Assembly: GCF_963678635.1 (NCBI RefSeq)
Contig: NC_087063.1
Span: forward strand, 35,624,540 to 35,688,539
Source: Symsagittifera roscoffensis
Lineage: Eukaryota > Xenacoelomorpha > Acoela > Convolutidae
Direction: 5' to 3'
Length of the DNA stretch: 64,000 nt
Part shown: positions 10,619-21,342 of the stretch, one piece after another
How positions within the stretch are numbered: position 1 is the first letter of the stretch
How the letters are laid out: every line of letters starts with the position of its first letter
Notes under the pieces: model-generated
The model's database searches: none
What the model saw: only the letters and a program-made list of their open reading frames with translations
Told to the model about the DNA's origin: nothing
Translations under genes and position numbers: made by a program

Positions 10619-11721
10619 ATGAGTCTAGACAAGTCAAGGATACCCAAACGAGGTAATAGCTCTAGGGAATTCATACCTAAAAAGCAAAGAAAAACAATGA
10701 CCGACCCTTTTGTGGATCGGATCAAACGAGCCCGGACCGACAAAGGGGAGACGGTTTCAGGCAGAATGGTTGAAACGAGGAGTCAGAAGACCTCAGAAGA
10801 GAGAAAAAAATTTTTAGAAGTGGAGGTCAATACGGACCTGGCCATGAATGACAACCAGGAAGTACATGGACTGGAAGGGAGAGGCAGAAGGCTGGCGACT
10901 GAATCTACTCCGGTAGAACAAGGCCATGATTTTGCCATTTCCACCGGGACAATGGATCGAGAGGAGATGTCGGAACTGTCCGACATTTCAACTGAAATAG
11001 TGGCAACTAGAAGATCTCCAACGGACAACACTATGATGGCAGGCGGGACTGAGAAACAGACAACGTCCTCATCGTTCTCAGAAAGAATGAGGAACACCTT
11101 AGGAAACATCTTTCCATTCACCATGGGAGTGGGCACAGGAAATGAAGGTGAATCCCAGGAGGAGGAGGAGGAGGAGGAGGAGGAGGAGGAGGAAGAGCAA
11201 GTGGGACTTTGGGTCTCAAGTAATTCTCAATAGTTCGACCCAGGAGAATGAGGCATACGTCGAAAGAGAGACTGGAACCATGGACAAATTTGGTGTGGTG
11301 AGAACGATAAGCAAAGAGGCAAACACACCGGGCCAGTCGAGAGGCTTCGCGATCATGACAAATTCAGAGCCGCAAACTGGGGAGAGTAGAAACAAAGGGC
11401 TAGGCAACGCATTGGCGGATCCTGAAGTGGAAAATGAAAAGACGTCGAGGCAGAGAGTCAAGGCCCTAATCTCGACCAGCACGAAGCTACCTGGGACCGA
11501 CAGGGTTACACCGCCACTAGTGACGCCACTCGTGGGTAACGGGGCATCACTAGGAGAAGCCTTGTACAACATAGTGGGCAGTATAGGAGAACAAAATGAA
11601 CAGATGTCCATAAGAATGTGTGAACTAGAAAGAGCAGTTCACATTGAAAGAGAAAGTCTGCGGGAAGAAATAAACCGCAATAGACAAGAAGTTGGTAAGA
11701 GCGAAAAACACTTGAAAGAAA
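10619..11721 (+). pseudogene. Element X gag-like ORF (acidic, low-complexity, coiled coil), truncated
   Basis: From ATG 10619 the product is basic at the start (KSRIPKRGNSSREFIPKKQRK, perhaps a nuclear signal), then Ser/Thr/Glu-rich and disordered, then a poly-Glu tract encoded by a (GGA) repeat. There the frame shifts, and the downstream part continues in another frame (KSKWDFGSQVI...) to a heptad-like helix (MCELERAVHIERESLREEINRN). The ORF is cut at 11721, where the second copy of the leader begins, so its C-terminus is missing. I recognise no family. Position after the leader and composition suggest a gag-like or structural role, which is inference. Confidence 0.5.
11158..11193 (+). repeat. 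(GGA)12 microsatellite in the gag-like ORF
   Basis: Uninterrupted GGA triplets coding poly-Glu in one frame and poly-Arg in another. The correct frame changes across it, so replication slippage or an assembly indel here probably caused the frameshift. Confidence 0.85.
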
Positions 11722-14641
11722 GGAACTTTTATCATCTTATATAAACTTTTAGCTGCCGTATTATGTCCTGAATTGAATTTAACTAACATCTGAATGCATT
11801 TTGCTAGGATGAGAAGCTAGGAGTTGGGGGAAAGGGTTGATCCATCTTCGATGGCGATGATGATTTTTATCTACTGAACAAAAACAATACTAACTCAATA
11901 AATAGTAGTAGCCCTGATTTTAGAAGTGATCTCATGGTCTGGGGATACTGAGACCCAGCCATGAGCTCACTACTTCTGCATGTAATCTAGTTAATTTGAG
12001 TGTTTTGACCGAAGCCGAAAGCAGTAACGTTTTTTGTCGACCCGATGTTAGAAAGACCACCGAAAGTACTGGCTTGGTAGAGACGGTGAAAAGCATGTAG
12101 AGCTCTGTTTAGACGTTGGCCAGTCGTCTTAGAACCTAGCTTTATTTTCCGTCGATATGTATCTTCCGGGCGAATGTTACATAGATGTTTTTATGGCGCT
12201 CCTGAGTGTTATTCTTTTTAACATCATGACCGGCAGAACCGTTAACGAGCACTCCGCGCCGAGCGGATGCTCACATTAACGCCCTTAATAGGCCTAAGCC
12301 GCTGGGGCGGAAGGGTAGTTCGGAACGCGGAAGCCTCCGGATTATCGTGAATAGTTTTTTAACCTAGTTAAGACCGAAAATTCACGAATCAGGAAGGGTG
12401 GGGGATCGGCCATCCCCTCGTTCCCTGAGAGGTTTGTGACCAAAAACACTTAAAGATATATATAAAACCAAACAAAAAGTATTATAGTACCCAAGAAAAA
12501 CAAAAAACATAAAAAATAACTGAAAAAACCAAAAACAGTAAAAAGTAAAAAATCAGTAGAAATCATCCCCCCAGACAAGATGTGATCCGACCCTCCCGTT
12601 TGCTGTTGATAGATATATTGTTATTAAGGGCATTTGTATCAATCAGGATCGTTACGATCAATTTCGTGGCCCGTTTGTGAGCCTTGTACTGTAGGGTACT
12701 GTAGAACGTTAATGATAAATTGCGCTCAATCCGGAAGAGTCTGCTGATTTGCGCTCAATTCGGAAGGGTCTTAGGAGAAGACTGATCCGGCAAGCAGTAC
12801 AAGGCGCAACAAGAAGGGGCTAAACGACAACAATAATCGACTGTTGGGTATCGTTAACAAGTTTTGTATCCCTTTTGGTACAAAAAGTAAGATAGTAATC
12901 TGTGGGGGGCTCGACAGTGCTGCACTGTAGTGACCCTTCACCGAACTGCGAATATCCGAGTTAAGCACCCTAATTCGGATATTAAACAAACCCGGAGGGG
13001 TATAGTATTACTAATATTATTACTTAAATAGCCTATATTAATATTCCTATATCGTTTTTCAGTGAAAAACACAGAAAGTAGACCGGTTTTTAGGGTCAAA
13101 ATAGCGATATTTTGATCCCCCCACAAGTCGCGATTTTTGAGATATCGATATTTTTTGAAACGGAAAAAAGCGCTAAATTAGTGTGTTACATCGTAACTGC
13201 ACTACTATAATAGATAGAACCGGTTAAGTTTAGTTCGAAAGTGGTTGGAACTATCTTTGAACCAAAAACCGAATTTTCGTGATTTTTGAGAAAACGGAAC
13301 ACTATAAATTCGGAAATTTTTGAGATAGGACAGTAAAAATAGTTGTTCGGACAACGTCCACTGGTGAATCTACAAGCTTTAAAATGCGCTTCCCGAAAGC
13401 CATCCGGGTTGCAGAGAAATCGAACTTAACGTGTTTGATTTGGTGGAATCATCAATCCGGAGGGGTACAGGTAGCATAGTTTTTCGCAAATTTTTTCAAC
13501 TAAAGCGTTTTAGATCAGGTCTTTTGCATTGAACTCGAAGAGTATAGGCCTTCTGAGCTCGGATCAATAATTTTTAGGTCGAAAAGAACAGAATTGCGGA
13601 AAAAGTTAGGCGGAACCTATAAGAGAGAAATTTTTTGACTTTAGAAAAAAGACGTTTTGGTTAATAACTTTGGAACTACGGGACAGATCCAGTTAATCTT
13701 GGTACCAATTGATCAGAAATTAGCTAAGCTTACTGATAGGGACAACAGTTTTTCGAAAAAGCAACCGTGAAAAGTTTTGAGATTGTTTTTAGCAAATTCA
13801 CCAATTTGGGAGGGTAGACCCTTCACGTTTTATAAATTTTTTTAGGAAGGCCCTTACACCCCTACCAAAAGGTAATAACGGTTGAATAATGTAATTTTAG
13901 GCTGTTCTAGACAAAAAGGGAAGGCTAAAGGCACAGGAAAACCTTAATCGAGCCGAAGTTATGCTAGCGATAAGACCCTTCACCGTTAGCGTGAATTGTC
14001 AAATAAGAGGCTTAACTTCAATCCGGAAGAGTCTAGGAAAGCATTAAATTATCTTCCTAGTTAATCTAAAAAGCAAAATAGCATCGGAGAACGTAACCGG
14101 AAGGGTATAGGTTGAAAGAAGGAAATCTCCGAAAAGCTACTTTTGAAAAACCAGAGGGCTCCCAATCCGGAGGGGTCAAAAATTTTTCAAATTTCGGAGG
14201 GGTCCGAATCCGGAGGGGTCTTTTATTTGCTAACTCAGAGGGGTCCCAATCCGGAGGGGTCTTACATTTGCTAACTCAGAGGGGTTCCAATCCGGAGGGG
14301 TCTAAATTCGCCAGTCCGGAAGGGTCCTATTTTTGCCAATCCGGAGGGGTATTATTTCATTAAAGGACTTAGGTAAACAGAAGAAAGACTACGGTGAGAG
14401 GTATTAGGTTATTAGCAGACAGGCTAGGAATCAGTGACTGCACTGGTAACTTGCCTTTTAATAAAAACCCGACCAAAACAAAACAGGTCCGAACTCGGAT
14501 ATTCGCGACACTAAGTCTAAACTAAAAAGAGCGTAATTCATTGGTGTAAATTGAAACCCAATACGTTTTTGTGAAAAGTGACTGCCCTGAGGATTTTAGT
14601 AGGTCTAGCTCGGGCAGTCCGAAGGCAGATAGGTAACACAG
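11721..14641 (+). repeat. 2,921-bp block (LTR end plus leader), copy 2
   Basis: Duplicate of 7208-10128. Its left edge (AGGAACTTTTATC) abuts the truncated gag-like ORF. Its right edge (...TAACACAG) abuts AAGGGGATTATCTAATGATGG, the start of the next ORF. The LTR part ends at 12181. The high identity makes this one of the youngest events in the window. Confidence 0.95.
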
Positions 14642-14655
14642 AAGGGGATTATCTA

Positions 14656-15252
14656 ATGATGGATCCTGCTTGTGAGGTCAACGAGAAAGGCACCAGGGAG
14701 AAGAACGATGGAAACGAAGTCATAGAGGAAGGAACAAATGCACCACTGGACTTGGATCCAAATGAGGTGATCGGAGCAGATGATGAAACCTTACCCTACG
14801 CAGAGGAAGATTGGCAGGATCCCGAACAGATGGAGGTTCCCAAGAATTTGGAACCAGATCTTCCGTTCACGATGCACACTCGTCAGAGTGACGGGACAAG
14901 ACCCAGAAAGAAATATAATCCTTACGGTGACGACTTTGTAGTGGATAGGATAGATCTGAAGAAGATAGTGGAAGAAGTAGTGGGTCTAGAAGAGATAACT
15001 GTGACACAAGACATCGACATAGTCGATGATCACCACCAGGAAAGGATCGAGGACAGGTCGAAACCCGACGTAGAATTCGACGAGGAGCAATTGGAGTCCT
15101 ACGAAGAAGATCTCACAAATCTGCGAGTCTTGGAGTGGCTGAACGAAATGACATCAGACCCTAAAGAGACCGGCGTCACGAATCAAGACGTAGATCGTGA
15201 AAGCATGAAATACATCAAGACCGAACGAGATGATCCTTCCTGGGCTGCCTAG
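14656..15252 (+). pseudogene. Element X acidic ORF upstream of the macro domain
   Basis: The ATG pair at 14656/14659 opens an ORF of about 199 codons ending TAG. The product is strongly acidic (many Asp/Glu) with a central motif RKKYNPYGDDFVVDRIDL that looks like a folded or short linear element, flanked by disorder. It follows directly from the duplicated leader, 14 bp after the junction. The frame continues after the TAG, and the macro domain begins 30 bp later in another frame. The two may be one interrupted gene. No function can be assigned. Confidence 0.5.
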
Positions 15253-15281
15253 GAAGGACAACTACTCATTCCAGCTTCTAA

Positions 15282-15938
15282 CCTCGACTTGATATCCGGT
15301 ATGCGATCGACCGGGCGTCGAAGGATATTTTTGTCCGGGGAGTGGGGGTAGGACTTACCCACACTGAAAACTTGATAATAGAAAAATTGAGAATAGCAAG
15401 AGAGACAGGAGACTTAGAAGCAGAAACAGGCGAAGAACCTAAGAAACCTGACATAGGGAGGGTAGTTGAATCATATTTTAACTTACCAAATGAATATTCA
15501 AAAAACATAATACTAACAGATAGTGATTTTATACTCACAAATAGAACATGTGCGATAGCAATCACAGCAGACATGAGTTTTAGGACAGCGTTAGCGGCAG
15601 ATTTTAAGAGAGAATATAAAAACATAGAGTTCCTATGGAAACAAAGACCAGGAGTAGGGGGCGTAGCGGCCTTACCTCCGGCGGCGTCACAGATATCGCA
15701 AAAATACCTATGCTTCTTGGTGACGAGGGCAACGGAGAAGCAGCACGTAGACCCAGAGAACCCAGTCTTGTCCTTGACGAGGTTGAGCGACTTCCTCGTG
15801 GAAATGGACGTGAAGGAGCTCTCGCTTCCAGTGTACGATCCAAACAGAGGACGACTGCATCCTCGGGAATTGTACGCGCTTGTACACGTGATATTCTCTG
15901 ATACTAATATACAAGTATATTTACATAAGAAATATTAA
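15282..15938 (+). pseudogene. TARG1/OARD1-like macro domain ORF
   Basis: Macro domains bind or remove ADP-ribose. The frame is open from 15282 to TAA 15938 (about 218 codons) but has no early ATG, so it was probably fused to the upstream ORF. From about codon 85 the pattern resembles the TARG1 (OARD1) macro fold: CAIAITADMSFRTALAADF (substrate loop helix), GVGGVAAL, YLCFLVTRATEK strand, a LTRLSDFLVEMDVKELSLP helix-strand, a Gly-rich loop, and a final NIQVYLHKKY strand. The second loop reads YDPNRGRLHP where active TARG1 has GCGLD, so the catalytic Asp appears absent and hydrolase activity is doubtful. The call is by eye; a profile search is needed to confirm it. Confidence 0.55.
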
Positions 15939-16341
15939 TTAAGTATAGTATGAGTGACGTGCGAGGGTGTTAGGCTAAAGACTAAGTTGTATGTAATGTG
16001 TGATATGTGTGTTATGTTATGTTATGTGTTATGTTATTAAGATCCTGGGTAAGAAGGGGTTAGTGACCATGAACAACTGAATGACGATCTTAGGAATAGA
16101 TCCGAAGTTTGGACTGTCCAATCTTAGGTCGAATTCCAAAATTTAAGAGACCGATTGATACTAATTAATTTTAGGAACAGAATCTTTTCATCTGACTGTT
16201 TTTAAATGAATTTTAACGAAAAGTTAAGGCGAAACTGACAAGTGTGTAATTCGTGAACCTTTTTCTAGATCCTGATTGATCGTTTAAATACTCACTTGAG
16301 TCAAACCTTTGAATCAAACCGAATCGAACTTGAAGAACAGA
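15939..16341 (+). other. Non-coding gap with TGTTATG repeats
   Basis: Contains a short tandem run of TGTTATGTTATG type (about 16005-16040), then AT-rich sequence. It may hold a promoter or splice signals for the next ORF. Nothing definite is seen. Confidence 0.5.
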
Positions 16342-19300
16342 ATGGATAATTTCAACTTGGATGAATTGATGGACCTGGCAGAGGCATATGTAGGACCGAT
16401 GATAGATGCGATCTATCGTCGGCTAATGGATCGAGACTTTGCTCTGGAGGACCCAGAGGTAGTCATGTTGCTGACCGCCCTGATCAACATCTTGGGGCAT
16501 GACAACCGTGGGGAACGCTCCACGGAAGTCCTGTTGATGGCAGCATAACTAGACCGCCCGAACATGAGAGTGATGAGGTGGAGAAACGGGGCTCTCTCAG
16601 GGAGTGACCTGGCGAATGAGCCTGGATTGGGAAGTTCTAGGACTTACCAACCAGGTGAAATGCCTATGCCCTCCAAGCCCAAACCTGGGCTGACGGGAAT
16701 GCATCAGGGGATGAACAGCGAGGCTGCCTCTTCTGGTTCACCACTGAGAGCAGCTGTGCCAACAAAGAGGGCGAAAGCAGAACAGAAGGTTCAGATGAAC
16801 TAAACCATGCAAGATCTTGATGGGATGAAGGACGAGCTGGAAAGAACGAAAAAAGAGCTGGACGAGGTGACTAAGACCATGCTCATTGCGGAGGACGACC
16901 GAGACATGTGGAAAAGATTGTTCGAAGACTGCAACAAAAAGCAGGGTCAAGAAATTGAGCGCATGAGGTAGGACTACAAGGAGCGATCAGAACGGATGGC
17001 GTTAACTACAGCCGTGGAAAAAGCGATACCTGCAAGGAGTATTCCTCGTGGGCAGTCGCCGATAGAGCTCTTGACGCCTCGAGAAATGAGTCACACAACG
17101 GAGACACGGCTCCCGACAGCAACAGATCGAGTGACAATCCCGGACCCTAGTGACACCTTGGGTGACCCCGTCGTGGAACAAACGGTGAGGAAGCTGATAG
17201 AGACAGCTGGACGACTGGTCGCCAACAAGAATGCGCCAGGTTCCGGGGTGACTGCACCCTATGGAACGATCGATGACACGGGCAGAGTACGACTCTCCTA
17301 GACCGTGATCAGACAGGGAATAAGCGACGTGACGCCACTAATGGGGAGCTCTAAGGCCCCAGAAAGAAGAATACAGAAGATGCCAGCGAAGAAAGTGTCA
17401 CGTGTAATAGACATACAAAAGAACAATCAATTGAGATATAACTTCACGGGAGTTCCTGAGACAGATCCGAGAGCTTGCTTCAATCGAGCGACTTGGAACC
17501 CGGCAGTAAACCTGCAACAACCGCCACTGGGGACATCACATCTGATACTGGGAGACAGCTTGGTCAGAGTACTCTCGAATTTGAGGACCTCTTGGGTCAC
17601 CACGGTGATGGCCTTCGGAGGAGCGACTATAGCCTAGTTATATCGGATGGTGGAACTAATGAATCCAGGGAGGATCCCCAGTGTGATGATCCAGGTTGGA
17701 ACGAACAACATCTCGAGAAGTTCGGATGAGGAGGAATCACTATGGGGATCGATGATGGTGTGCTTGTTTACTACTCTCTGGCAGAAGTTCAACTGCGCGG
17801 TACCGACCGTTTGCACTGTGCCTATGAATGCAAGAAGCTTGACAGCAGCAGGGAGAAGGCACAACGAAGGAGTGGTCAGGTGGAACAATATGTTGAGGAA
17901 TCTCGTAAGTCGGAATGCCGGAAGGATGATCCTCATGGACATCGAACATGAGCTGAGAGCGATGGATCAGGCCAGGCTGACCACGGACGGCATCCACTTC
18001 GATAGTATAGAAGGACAGGCTTGGCTGAACAGAGTCTTCCAGGAGCGATTGGATGAGTTGGAGGTAGAACTCTTTGACACAGGAGTGCTGAGGGAAGAAG
18101 GAGCATCGAGCGAAACGGTGATTACCACCTTTGTGCCTCCTAACCTGGAAACACGCGTGGGGACGGTCCCGGCCGTCAAGAATTATAGACAGCAGAGCTC
18201 CAGCGAACCAGGTCAAAGGACGGATGTTCAAGATCGATTGGGAGAAGCACTGGTAAGGAGGACCATTAATCCTCGGAGAAGACTAGGAACTGTTAACCCA
18301 ATCGAAGAGACAGCCAGCACGCCTAGATCGGACACGAGATCGGAGACGATAAATACCAGTCGAGGGGAGAGACGCCCGGGCAGAGGCTCGTTGATGTGGT
18401 CAAGGCCCATACCATCTCCCTGGCATGTATACAAAGATGAACTAATGAAGCTTGATCTTCAGAGGGTGAGCTTCATCGAAGATGCAAGGTGGATGCTGAA
18501 TGGAGCGAGGCTATCCGTCAGCAGACTGTACTCGATAACAGGCGTAGACTGGTTGATAGCCATTAGCATAAACTTCAGTTCCACGACGGCCTTGAGGTTT
18601 GCTGACCTAGAGGGAATGCCCTCTAATAACACGATGGGACCAGTGAACGCAAGACCATTGCAGGACGTGAGGTTGAATCATGATGAAGGGAATCGAGAAG
18701 AGAGACCTGGAAGATTTTTGGTAACAAGGGCGCCGATCGGACAACATGTGAAGATGTTCAGGCAAGTGAGCTCACCCCCAGGTCATGTAAAGGAAAGAAT
18801 ATACCCGAAACTAGTGAGTCAAGATGGTGATGTCCAAAGATACAGCGGATTGAAAGCAATAAGGAAAGATGAGACCATCTTCGCCGCCTATGACAAAGCA
18901 GAAATAAGGAAGGCCAAGATCATGATAGTAGCGAATTCAGAGTTCGTGTATACTTCCAAGTCTCTGTTTTGGCCGGACGTCATAATGCTGGCAGCGGTCG
19001 ATCTGGACCTACTGCAATCGGTATCTCTGGCTATAGGGGTACAAAGACAAACGGACATGAACCCAATTACGATCGTGTTTGCTGGCATCAATGACCATCT
19101 ACACAGTAGAGGTTTTCTGAGCAGACTCAGAGATCCTACAACGGCAGAGAATGCTGTGTGGCCAGCGATAAAAGATATCCTTGAGTCGATGGGTGAAGTG
19201 GTGGATGCGACGAAGGAGGGGTCGTTCACCAAGGTGACACCGAGAGTAGTATTCGCGTTGTCTCCGGGGTATGCATATCTCCCGGATGGACTAAAATTCG

Positions 19301-21277
19301 TGTATGCAATCGTGACCTTGCTTTCGGAAGGGAAATATGATGTGATCATATCAGCCCCAAATCGCATGATAGAGCTGGAGAACCTGAGGCCACTCAGGGC
19401 TGAACTACCTGCAGTGTGGTTAGATATCTCGAACGCGATGAGAAGATTCAAGGACCATGCGCTGCACATGTTAGTGTTGGACGAGGTGCTGGAGTCGACA
19501 TCTCAAACTGAAAACGGGAATAGACGAGGACCATCGAGTGGTCACAGCGATGTCAAACGACTTATGGTTCCGATCAATGGAAGTAACAGGTGAAAGCGCG
19601 AGAAGGAAGAATTCACAGGAGACCAGAGCTCAATTGGAGGCGATGGTTTTGAGAACCAAACCGGAAGCCAATCAGTGGCTACACCTAAGTCCTCGAGTAG
19701 CGGCATTGGGTGCAGATGCTTTTGAGCAAGGCCCTGTGATGATTACGAAGATCCATGCCTACTTGTTAAAGGAGGTGAACCTGGCGGAAAATGCTGAAGA
19801 AAAGACCGCTGAATTTGTGAACAGAATGTGTCAGATTACCCTGGAAACCTTCTGGACCCAGGAAGTGAAGGGACAGGAAGGCTTTAAACGGACGGACAGC
19901 ATGCTGGAAGGGTTGGGAGCCGGATGGACCGCGTCCTTCTTGGCGAAAGTTTACCCGAAAGTTTCTCATTATTTGATAAAGGAATTCCTCCAAGAGGCAG
20001 TGGAAGTATCGATTGTGGAGCTACTAGCCTTGTTCGTAACGTTTGGAGCTGAGAGTTTCGTGAAGGGACCGGCGGTACTGCTGACCGAAAGAATTCAGAA
20101 CCTGCTGTTAGATGGACTTCTAACACTGATTGCGATTACCCACGGAAACTTGAGAGGACTAATGAAAGGGACACGTTGTTCAGAGCAGATGAGAGAGAGG
20201 GTGAGGAATTTAGATATGAAGAAATCCACGGACTCGTGGAACAAGATAAGAGACCTGAGACACACTCTTATCCAATATCTCTTAGAACAAAATCGCTTTG
20301 GAACGGGAGAAGATGAGGCTATCGAAAGAGAAGAAGATGTTAGACGACATGTTGGGGGCATGCCCCTGTTAACCGATCTGAGCTCGGCTATGAGAACCGA
20401 TCCCTTAGCATTGATCAGAGGAGCCACGGAGTTTGTGACAGTGATCTATGGACCAGCAGTCACGTTTGAGTCCTGACGTTGAGGTGGAGGCATATAGGAG
20501 GTCGGTGCTGCACCTGAACCTCATATCAGCAGTGGACGGTAGTGTACTGAACTGGTGTGAGCAGCACACATTGCGGGAGCTCATGAGTGAAGATCTGTTA
20601 TTTGCAAAAATATCAGAGCCAGAGATGACAGTCATCAATTTTGACGATCACTTCCGTGATCGCATGGGAGAAGTAGAAAGAGGACACATCGAGGTGTTTC
20701 CAAAGATTTGGAATCTGAGACCCTATGATCAAACGAATGGTGAGATAACCAGAGTGCCTCGTCTCATTGCAGCATATCACAGGGTGAGAGAAGAGACGAA
20801 GGATTGGGGTGATTACGAGAAGCTGCCGGAAGAAATCCCCGAAATCCCTCTGATAAGAAGGATGTTGCTCGGAGCAGTCTCCGTGGTGCAAACTCCTAGG
20901 TTGAGAACATTTGAAACCAATGAAAGGAGAATAGGGATTTTCGTGGGAACGATGGATCCATACTTTGTGGGGAGAAATGCCGCTGTGTTACAATACACAC
21001 GATTTGCATATACGGACCAAGCGAGGAGATGGCGAATAAGCAACGCCGCGACTCCCAAGCCTGGAAGATTTGACCAGGAATGGGCGGGATTAGGCTTAGC
21101 TCCTATGATGATGAGAGGCAGGACCGAACTGCCTGAGGCCTCCTTGATCCTGACTAGTGTGAAACCGGAATTGAGAGTGGAGGAACACTGCAGGCGAGAA
21201 CCTTCCTAGCACCCTTCGGCTGCGAGGAAATCAAAGTGGTCCATGGAGAAGAGGAAGATGATCAGCTGGCACACTGA
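16342..21277 (+). pseudogene. Element X large ORF 1 with SGNH/GDSL-hydrolase-like domains
   Basis: About 1,640 codons from ATG 16342 to TGA 21275-21277. In-frame stops lie at 16546, 16801, 16969, 17299 and 17635, and frame changes near 19490, 20460 and 21183. The similar protein character across the breaks shows that it was one gene. Order: helical N-terminus; coiled coil (16807-17000, DELERTKKELDEV); SGNH-like domain with block I GDSLVRVL (17551), block III VGTNNISR (17698) and block V DGIHFD (17986); Arg/Ser-rich linker; a second domain of similar layout (AGINDHLHSRG at 19081, LPDGLKF at 19279) without the GDS serine; then long helical regions with no recognised motif. SGNH enzymes are esterases/lipases, and related domains occur in some LINE ORF1 proteins. 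Whether this one is catalytic is unknown. Confidence 0.6.
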
Positions 21278-21342
21278 TCATACCGAAATTTCCGGAAGGA
21301 ACCGACAATGAGAAGCAATGACCCTCGAGCTCAAAGAAGGAC

